A DNA stretch of 64,000 nt from positions 361,793 to 425,792 of the forward strand of contig CAJNDS010002089.1 of NCBI GenBank assembly GCA_905221605.1, given 5' to 3'. The notes under the pieces are model-generated. The model searched no databases and was not told the DNA's origin. It was given only the letters and a program-made list of their open reading frames with translations. Within the stretch, counting starts at the first letter, position 1, and every line of letters begins with the position of its first letter. The position numbers were made by a program, and so were the translations under genes. Positions 58,501 to 64,000 of the stretch are shown one piece after another. Origin of the DNA: Symbiodinium natans. Lineage: Eukaryota; Sar; Dinophyceae; Suessiales; Symbiodiniaceae.

Positions 58501-59049
58501 GCAACCAAATCTCGGTGTTCTCGGCGTTGGTGGGGTGCATGGAGCGGAATTGCACGGTCGTGATGTTACCGTAATCAGCTGGATCCCAACTGAGCCGAGC
58601 ATCAACCCAACTCATCCGCACCCAAACTTTTAGGCGCATCTGCCCCAAAGAGGCATCGACCCCTTGAACCTAAGCTTGCTCACAACAAAACTGTGGTGTG
58701 GGCACTGGGCACGGGCACTACTCGCACGTTCCATGCAGGATCTCACAATGAACATCGCAAAAATTCGAAAAACCAACTGCCAAGGCTGGATGTTGGGATG
58801 TCCCCGAGCAACTTTGAAAATACGAATCTCCAGGGCCACATCCGTGCCAGACTTGCTGTAGTTGACAACCCTCTCGCTGCGCGGCGGGACAACCGAGTCG
58901 TAGTTGCGAAGGAGATCGGCGCGCAGCCTGGTGGCATGCTCTGTGTATGTCACGGCAAACGCCGCATCGTGTGCTGCCACATGTCCCACTGGCAGGAAAA
59001 GCAAGGCGGCGAACTTGACCCCTGATGCCAACCAGGACAGGGAAGGCAT
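55526..59049 (-). CDS. Cys-loop (pentameric ligand-gated) ion channel subunit with EF-hand loop
   Basis: Nine exons join in one frame: 59049-58813, 58669-58488, 58400-58308, 58180-57817, 57622-57575, 57040-56571, 56514-56133, 56040-55903 and 55753-55526, giving 713 codons. Residues 1-26 form a signal peptide from ATG. The extracellular domain has RNYDSVVPP, MRLKVWVRMSW, the WxPD motif (WLPDVQLY) and VFWSRPG. The Cys loop is C176 to C191 with FPHD, by my count 14 residues between the cysteines against the usual 13. M1 is about 264-288. M2 is 296-316 (GERLSFGITLLLVIE; Glu before Arg0', Ser2', Thr6', Leu9' suggest cation selectivity). M3 is about 327-355. An EF-hand loop (DTNSNGLITIED, 440-451) sits in the M3-M4 linker. 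M4 is about 545-564, followed by another hydrophobic segment (about 588-608) and a basic tail. Acceptors are AG|G except the last (ATAG|C); donors are GT, GC and one apparent GA. Identity is certain as a family; ligand unknown. Confidence 0.92.
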
Positions 59050-59315
59050 GTCACGCCATGGCTTGCACGCAAACTATGGGGATCCTTTGGGGCGGCGACT
59101 GAGGGAGCCTGTCGTCGGAAAAGCTAAATTTAGCAAGCGCGCAGTTTCGATCAACCACGGCGTTTGCATGTGCCACTGTAGCTTACCTTTGCAAGCAATG
59201 AGTAAGGGCCCCGCTTCCAAAAGTGCTGTGCAAGACCTTGGCCGAAGCTGCGGGAAGTGTAGCAGCCACCAATCACGTTTGAGTGCCTTCTTGATGGTCC
59301 TCGCATCTAGAGTAC
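59050..59315. other. Intergenic gap between divergent units
   Basis: About 270 bp between the ATG of the minus-strand channel gene and the + strand LINE remnant; it should hold the channel's promoter. I see no TATA-like box and no recognisable motif. Confidence 0.4.
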
Positions 59316-59753
59316 GTGGTTGAAGAAGCGCAGTTTACGCTTGGTTTGCAGCTTCGGGCGATTGTTGCATTGCAGTCAGTCGCAGTGTGGAGCGTTCGCG
59401 CCGGCGGACGTCAAGTGACGTTGATGAATGCCGACAACTCTCACACCATCGCAGAACTTCGGCGCCAAAAAGCAGGGAAACTGAATCATGCCCTGCCCTT
59501 TACAAAGCGCTGGCGACATATCAGAGGCCTGAATGATGTGCTAGGTCGCAAAAGCCCGCAACAACCTCAATTGCATGAATTGGCCGATGCTTTGGGGACT
59601 TCATGTGATGGCAGAGCTTCTGACTCTGGTCCCATGCCGCCCCCCTCCGCTTTGCATGAGCTGTCGTATGCAGTGCATCGATTGAAATTTGGTCGGGGCA
59701 GATGAATGCTGTTTGACGTCCGAGCTCTTGAAGGAAGTTTCGGCGGATTTTGT

Positions 59754-59778
59754 CCCAGCGTTTTTTTTTTTCCCAGCG
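59754..59778. mobile_element. Minimal poly(T) insertion with 7-bp duplication
   Basis: CCCAGCG (59754-59760), eleven T, then CCCAGCG again (59772-59778). Removing the 18 bp restores a continuous frame of the LINE peptide (FVPA directly to LLRAY). The pattern equals a poly(A)-only retroinsertion on the minus strand with a target-site duplication. Confidence 0.6.
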
Positions 59779-59880
59779 TTGTTACGTGCGTACAACGACA
59801 CTCTGGCTCATGGATCGACTCCGACACCATGGAAATGGACACTTATCCGCAATCTGCCGAAATCCATGCATGAGAAAACA

Positions 59881-59915
59881 ACATCCGATTTTTTTTGTTT
59901 TGTTTACATCCGATT
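59881..59915. mobile_element. Second poly(T)-rich insertion with 10-bp duplication
   Basis: ACATCCGATT occurs at 59881-59890 and again at 59906-59915, separated by TTTTTTGTTTTGTTT. Same structure as the insertion about 110 bp upstream, with the same strand bias. Confidence 0.55.
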
Positions 59916-60740
59916 CTTTTCGTTTTTCGGCCAATCGCATCTGTTCGTTTGTTGTATAACGTCTTTGCGTAGTTAATGTTGGGCCGAGTGTAGACAACAG
60001 TACTTGGCAGGGGGGTTACGTCGGCCCAAGCCGTGCGAAGTCGGCACTCCGCAGACCCATAGACTGTAAATCCCCAAGTACTTATCTTGTTGTAAAGGTG
60101 CGCGGCCCGAGCAAAATCGGCACACGGTGCGAAACTGTCCCCTTAAAAACTGCACCGACATAGCATGGAAGCAAGTGGCAACTTTTGGAAACTGCAAGTG
60201 AACGCCTGGTTTTGGTGTGTTCTGGTCAGCACAACCACGATGCACATAGCGAAGCTTGATTTCGAAGCACATGCAGAAACTCCTCAAGGCCAAAATCTGG
60301 GTTTAAGCAGGGTGCTGAATGTGGCCCCGCACGAAGTTCCGCGAAGGTCTGCGGGCTCCAGGCCCGGCCCCAAACTCGAAGGCGGCAACCCCAATGTACG
60401 ATCACACGGGAGATCAGTTCCTGAATCCCCGAACGCACTAGCAATAAGTTGCCTAGGGAAACTCAGCCAAAGAGGCGTCTCTCTCTTTCCTGAAATGGGA
60501 AATGCCGACTGCCACTGCCACCCAAGAACCCCATTGTCATGCCCAACAAGCCCCGTGACACACATGCGCCCCCAACTTCGAAAAACACGAGATGTATGAG
60601 GAACTCTTCACAGTGACGCTGTGGCGGGTCAATGCGTATGTACCCTCCCGAGCCTTACAAACTGCAGCCTGTATGTGTAGATCCCCAAGGTCACGCTGTC
60701 GCGAGTCGACTTTACACAATGCGGGTACTTTGGAATGGCA
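59916..60740. other. Sequence separating the two LINE parts
   Basis: About 0.8 kb with no recognised coding motif where only some 60 codons of reverse transcriptase would be expected. It is probably inserted DNA. A + frame at 60165-60599 has no known motif. Confidence 0.4.
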
Positions 60741-60887
60741 TGGCATTTCAACACATGCAATTTGGATCTTGCAGGAATTGTATCGTGCACAAACGGGACA
60801 GGTCATTGGATCAAATGATTTAAGTATCGAATTCAGCATCAAAGCTGGGGTTCGACAAGGCTGCGTACCGAGCCTTCGACTTCTCTC

Positions 60888-61565
60888 TTTTTTTTGTTGT
60901 CCGGACTTTTATGCCTGCTGATCCATTTGGTCGGCTAAGCGGCTCCGAAACCAGACTACTACGCCCGCAGCGGCAGCCGGCGGGCTTCAGCGCAGCGGAA
61001 GGCGACTCGGTCCGTCCGGGTCACCAAGAGCCAGGACGGCAGCCAGGGTCGGCAGGCTGTCTTGCGCCGGCCCCACTACCGCCCTTGCCCTCCCCAGCGC
61101 CGTTGAGCCGACCGCCTGCTGGCATGCGACGGACAGGGCGCTCCACCACCTGCGTGCCCAGGCGACGCCGGCAACCGCGCGCAGAGGTGCCGGGGCGCGG
61201 CAGGCCCGCAAGCGGACCAGGCGTCGCACCACTGACGCAGCCTCGGCGTTCCAGCGCCCCCCAACCTCACAACCAAGCACGCAGAGCTGTTGCGCCCCCC
61301 CGCGAGTTCGGGGTAGGTGGCCCGCTTACGCCGCTCGGCCGTGCGCCCCGTCACGGTCTGCGGCTCCGCTGTGAGGCGTGCCATCCTACGGAGTGCTAGC
61401 GCAGTGGCAGCTGATTGGGGGCGCTCGCACTCGCGAGGTCACGCACGTCCCCCAACGGGAGAGAGTCTGGCGCACCAAGCAGCGGCGGCATGGACCACGA
61501 TCGGGTGAGTCGACCCATTGCGAAAGCCGATCGAAGAGCACACCATCCCGTGCAGCGATGACGCG
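60888..61565 (-). mobile_element. LINE 3' end, copy 1 (5'-truncated)
   Basis: Minus-strand frames at 61384-60987 encode TYPELAGGRNSSACLVV, then EVGGRWNAEAASVVRRLVRL and AWARRWWSALSVACQQAVGS, the C-terminal part of a LINE protein also present in copy 2. The element ends with GGCTCCGAAAC-complement sequence, CAGGCATAAAAGTCCGG and an A-run (T-run at about 60891-60898 on the + strand) as a poly(A) tail. Frame changes near 61280-61380 show decay. No endonuclease or polymerase core. It lies inside the + strand LINE remnant. Confidence 0.6.
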
Positions 61566-61577
61566 CGTAAGGGGCCT

Positions 61578-62245
61578 TTTTTTTTTCTCGGACTTTTATG
61601 CCTGCTGATCCGTTTGGTCGGCTAAGCGGCTCCAAAACTACCCGGGCAAGCTACGCCACGCTCGCAGCGGCAGCCGGCGGGCTTCAGCGCAACGGCAGGC
61701 GACTCGGTCCGTCCGGGTCACCAAGAGCCAGGACGGCAGCGCCGTTGAGCCGACCGCCTGCTGGCATGCGACGGACAGGGCGCTCCACCACCTCCGTGCC
61801 CAGGCGACGCCGGCAACCATCCTGAAGCCTCTCAGCCGCGTGCTGCAGCCCCGCATGTTGTCCCAAGGCGAAGAGCGCGGGGGCCAATGGGTCCCCTTGC
61901 TCGCATCCCTCGCCCTGGAAGATGCTGTGGCGCTCGCCGCTCTCGTCCCACCAAAGGTACTCCGAGGCCTGACCGTAAAAAAGCCGGGCGAAGGGGACGA
62001 GGGCGGGCGCCACTTCATGGAGCTTGTGCAAAAAAGCAGCGCGGGAAATGCAGTCGTATGCGCTGCGACCGTCTAGCGAGACGACGGTGGTCTGAGGGTC
62101 GCGTTCGAGAGCGGCCCGCAGCTTCGCTGTAAAAGCGTCCATGCCCGCGCGAGTGCTTAAGTGCGAAAGCTCAGAGGCTGTTTCGGGGGTCCTACTGGGC
62201 TCAGGGTAGGACACTCCTTTTCTCTTCGCTTGAAGCCTCAAAAGG
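61578..62245 (-). mobile_element. LINE 3' end, copy 2, internally deleted reverse transcriptase
   Basis: From about 62160 the minus strand encodes a reverse-transcriptase core: TRAGMDAFTAKLRAALERDP, motif A VVSLDGRSAYDCISR (catalytic Asp present) and motif B GEGCEQGDPLAPALFALG. The catalytic F/YxDD box that should follow is absent: sequence jumps within about 20 codons to the C-terminal VAGVAWARRWWSALSVACQQ in another frame, so an internal deletion removed it. The last 60 bp match copy 1 and end in a ten-base A-run (T-run at about 61578-61587) as poly(A). Copies 1 and 2 are head-to-tail. Confidence 0.7.
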
Positions 62246-62347
62246 GCTGCGGTTGCGCAGTGGGTTTCTATACAGCGTAGGGGGTAGCCTTTAGCTCAAG
62301 CCCTCGGAGTGTTGGGTAAATAAGCTACTTACCGTAGATAAATCGCA

Positions 62348-62360
62348 CCCCCCTCCAACC
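62348..62360 (-). other. Candidate polypurine tract and 3' LTR edge
   Basis: On the minus strand GGTTGGAGGGGGG is followed at 62347 by TGCGATTTATC. A purine run directly before TG is the usual start of a 3' LTR in copia elements. The LTR would extend left to about 62200; its other edge and the 5' LTR are not in view, so this is a candidate only. Confidence 0.35.
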
Positions 62361-62498
62361 TCAGAGGGTTGTGCCTTGTTTGGATTTGCTGGTCATCCTG
62401 ACCAGCGGTGGTGCCCGCTTGGCGGGACTACCGCTCAGGGATCTCGCGAGATGTGTCTCAAACTGCAGTGATTGCACATCAGAATCGCTCTCTGCCAT
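62361..62498 (-). CDS. Small ORF between copia pol and polypurine tract
   Basis: ATG at 62498, TGA at 62363-62361, 45 residues. The peptide is acidic then basic: MAESDSDVQSLQFETHLARS followed by a Ser/Pro/Lys/Arg-rich end with VRMTSKSKQGTTL. It begins about 100 bp after the pol stop and ends at the candidate polypurine tract, so it is inside the element's transcript. No family recognised. It could be an accessory protein, a remnant of a longer ORF or chance. Confidence 0.35.
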   Translation of the reverse strand: MAESDSDVQSLQFETHLARSLSGSPAKRAPPLVRMTSKSKQGTTL

Positions 62499-62599
62499 CC
62501 TTGGAGTTCAGGGCAATTCTGAAAGATATGTGCCCTTAGATTCGTCCCTGTCACCCACACCCGAGGTTCGTTCTCGAGCCTGAGGTGTCTGGGAAAGTT

Positions 62600-64000
62600 T
62601 TACAGGCAGTAGGCACAGAACTGTTCGACCACGATGTCTTGCTGCTGGGTTGAACTTAGCCCAGAGCAGTTGCGGAATACATGTGCTGTCCTTCGGCAAG
62701 GCGCATAGTAGATCTCCCCTGGTTCTCTCTGGGGTACCTGTGGTCTAGTTCTTCGACGTGCTCGTCGCTGCTGATCTCCCTGTGCGGATTGTGGTGGCAA
62801 GGCAGAAGCTGCTGCCTGTTGGTCCACCTCTGGAGGTTCTGGCTCAGGAGCTGGGGGTCGCAGGTCCCGAGGCGGAGGTGCCCGCACTCCCTCTCGGAAC
62901 AAGTCCTCGAGTGGAGGTGGCGCGTTTTCCGCGGCCTGCGTTGGGGCTTCGTCCTCCGACGCTTCCGGTTCCGGCTCTTCTTCATGTTGCCGGTGTCGGT
63001 TCACCCTCCTGCATATAGCCAGAGTTCCCCTCACAGTGCCCTTCACCATGTGGTAGAGCAAAACAAACCATCCCAGGAGTCCCAGCCACAAAGTGACATC
63101 CAGCACCAGCTCTAGGAGTTCTTTCTCCCTTGGCTGGGCCTTCACTCCTAAGATCTGTGAAGCCATAGTGATACCCGCGATTGCGAGCGTAGGCTTGAAC
63201 GGAAATACGGGTTTCCAGCTCGTAGGCGGATTCACCCGCACAAACTTCACCGTGTGTTTCTCCTGGGCGGTGGCGCCCGCAACATGTTTGGGGTCCACCA
63301 TGCCCAACGAAGGTAAAGCTTGTAGCACTTCGTTTCCGGACTTTGGGTGTTTGGTGAGAAAATTCGCCGGATTCTCAGTTCCTTTGACTTTTCGCAACAG
63401 CGCTTTCCCGGCCTGCACTGCCCCTTGGACGTAGAATTCGCTCACGTCCAGATGGCGTAGCTTGGTTCCTGGCCCTATGCGTTTTGCGGCTGTGATGCCA
63501 GTGGAGCTGTCTGACCACAGGCGTGGGATTTCCACCTCCAGCCCAAAATCCATGGTCGCCAGTTCGTGAACGAAGATGGCCTCGCGACAGGCCCGGCTGA
63601 TGCCTCTTAACTCAGCGTCAGGGCTGCTGGTGGCAGGCAATCCCGGCTGGGTCTGCGTGGATGTGGCGACAATTGCTCCTCCCAGAACCACCACATGACA
63701 ATCTGTGGATCGCCGGGTTTCAACACATCCTCCCCAATCGCTGTCGCTGAAGACGTCGAGCGTCATGGGCCCTTCGTACGCGCTTGGGTCGAGTGCAGTG
63801 ACTCGAACAAGGTCGGGCGCTTGTTGCAGATATTTTCCCAGCAGTCGTGCTTGTTGCATGTCGCACTGTCTGGGTTCGGCCATATGCCTCGCCAACTCTT
63901 TCACCGCATACTGAATGTCACGTCTGTCGGCCGAAAGGTAAATTCCGGACCCCACAGCGGATCGGTATTTGGCGGCATCCCCCGCACTCAACGGCGTCAC
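62600..64000 (-). CDS. Ty1/copia-type Pol, C-terminal part (end of RT, RNase H, extended tail)
   Basis: Open from the window edge to a stop at 62600; 466 codons visible and truncated at the 5' side. Residues 11-40 (KYRSAVGSGIYLSADRRDIQ, YAVKELAR) match the end of copia reverse transcriptase. RNase H follows: SDSDWGG (82-91), SSPDAEL with E130, WSDSSTG with D164 and RHLDVSEF with H183. The closing motif reads NPANFLTKHP, with Asn213 where Asp is usual. After RNase H come about 250 extra residues: hydrophobic segments at 269-286 and 294-320 (VTLWLGLLGWFVLLYHM), an acidic proline-rich region (340-400), an arginine-rich patch and a terminal C-x(4)-H/C-x(n)-CAYCL pattern. Retroelement polyprotein; the long tail is unusual for copia. 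Confidence 0.88.
   Translation of the reverse strand: MTPLSAGDAAKYRSAVGSGIYLSADRRDIQYAVKELARHMAEPRQCDMQQARLLGKYLQQAPDLVRVTALDPSAYEGPMTLDVFSDSDWGGCVETRRSTDCHVVVLGGAIVATSTQTQPGLPATSSPDAELRGISRACREAIFVHELATMDFGLEVEIPRLWSDSSTGITAAKRIGPGTKLRHLDVSEFYVQGAVQAGKALLRKVKGTENPANFLTKHPKSGNEVLQALPSLGMVDPKHVAGATAQEKHTVKFVRVNPPTSWKPVFPFKPTLAIAGITMASQILGVKAQPREKELLELVLDVTLWLGLLGWFVLLYHMVKGTVRGTLAICRRVNRHRQHEEEPEPEASEDEAPTQAAENAPPPLEDLFREGVRAPPPRDLRPPAPEPEPPEVDQQAAASALPPQSAQGDQQRRARRRTRPQVPQREPGEIYYAPCRRTAHVFRNCSGLSSTQQQDIVVEQFCAYCL

Larger units (their letters stand above)
59316..60888 (+). mobile_element. Decayed LINE (non-LTR) reverse transcriptase, interrupted
   Basis: Two parts of one + strand reverse transcriptase remain. 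Part one, 59316 to about 59880, carries the linker before the polymerase core (LHELSYAVHRLKFGRG, a frameshift near 59695, then TSELLKEVSADFVPA, LLRAYNDTLAHGSTPTPWKW). Part two, about 60745-60888, has WILQELYRAQTGQVIGSN and the motif-B-like GVRQGCVPS. The catalytic aspartates of motif A and the F/YxDD box are not found: the region between (59916-60740) is unrelated sequence, and part two is cut by a minus-strand LINE poly(A) end at about 60888. A stop and frameshift make it inactive. Confidence 0.6.

Noticed and set aside
58660-59323. + strand ORFs overlapping the channel gene
   Set aside because: They are antisense shadows of exons 1-2 of the ion channel, which has clear family motifs.
60911-61399. 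162-codon proline/arginine-rich + strand ORF
   Set aside because: It is the antisense of the minus-strand LINE C-terminal segment, which contains recognisable AWARRWWSAL and EVGGRW motifs.
1-64000. tRNA, rRNA or spliced-leader RNA genes
   Set aside because: I looked for tRNA-like B-box patterns, 5S-like blocks and the leader sequence by eye and saw none convincing; a covariance-model scan would be needed to exclude them.

Overview
The window looks like nuclear DNA of a dinoflagellate, most probably a Symbiodiniaceae-type alga; this is inference from several independent signs and not a database match. Where I could rebuild genes by hand, introns start with GT, GC or apparently GA and nearly all end AG|G. 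TTTAGGG-type telomeric tracts lie inside the scaffold. There are LINE and Ty1/copia remnants, long GC-rich tandem arrays and very low gene density. Exons are short and often lack a start codon of their own, so most annotated genes here are partial models whose outer limits are uncertain.

Layout. 1-3.74 kb: no gene recognised. 3.75-15.93 kb: about 12 kb of a roughly 74-bp tandem repeat with a hairpin in each unit, holding a 100-N assembly gap and two error-rich or A-rich patches. 16.07-16.24 kb: probable last exon of a + strand gene directly after the array. 17.2-19.35 kb: minus-strand three-exon gene of unknown function whose last exon runs into a LINE-like tail. 19.4-32 kb: mostly non-coding, with scattered exon-like segments, telomeric tracts and microsatellites. 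32.07-32.6 kb: AT-rich island with a lysine-rich ORF. 32.94-38.76 kb: a 63-bp tandem repeat whose period is a multiple of three, ending in an inverted segment. 39-46 kb: sparse, a few weak ORFs.

46.2-59.05 kb is the most gene-rich part, mainly on the minus strand: a possible Tudor/SH3-like protein (46.2-46.8 kb), a multi-exon protein with a helical-repeat-like motif (47.7-49.4 kb), weaker exon groups at 51.4-52.1 and 54.2-54.7 kb, weak + strand exons at 50.6-51.1 and 53.0-53.3 kb, and the clearest gene of the window, a nine-exon Cys-loop (pentameric ligand-gated) ion channel at 55.5-59.05 kb. I could follow the channel in one frame from signal peptide through M4. It carries an EF-hand loop between M3 and M4 and an apparent fifth membrane segment.

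59.3-64 kb is a nest of retroelements: a decayed + strand LINE reverse transcriptase broken by minus-strand LINE 3' ends with poly(A) tails and by two tiny poly(T) insertions flanked by target-site-like duplications, followed by the 3' half of a minus-strand Ty1/copia element (RNase H, unusual membrane/proline/cysteine tail, small downstream ORF, polypurine tract).
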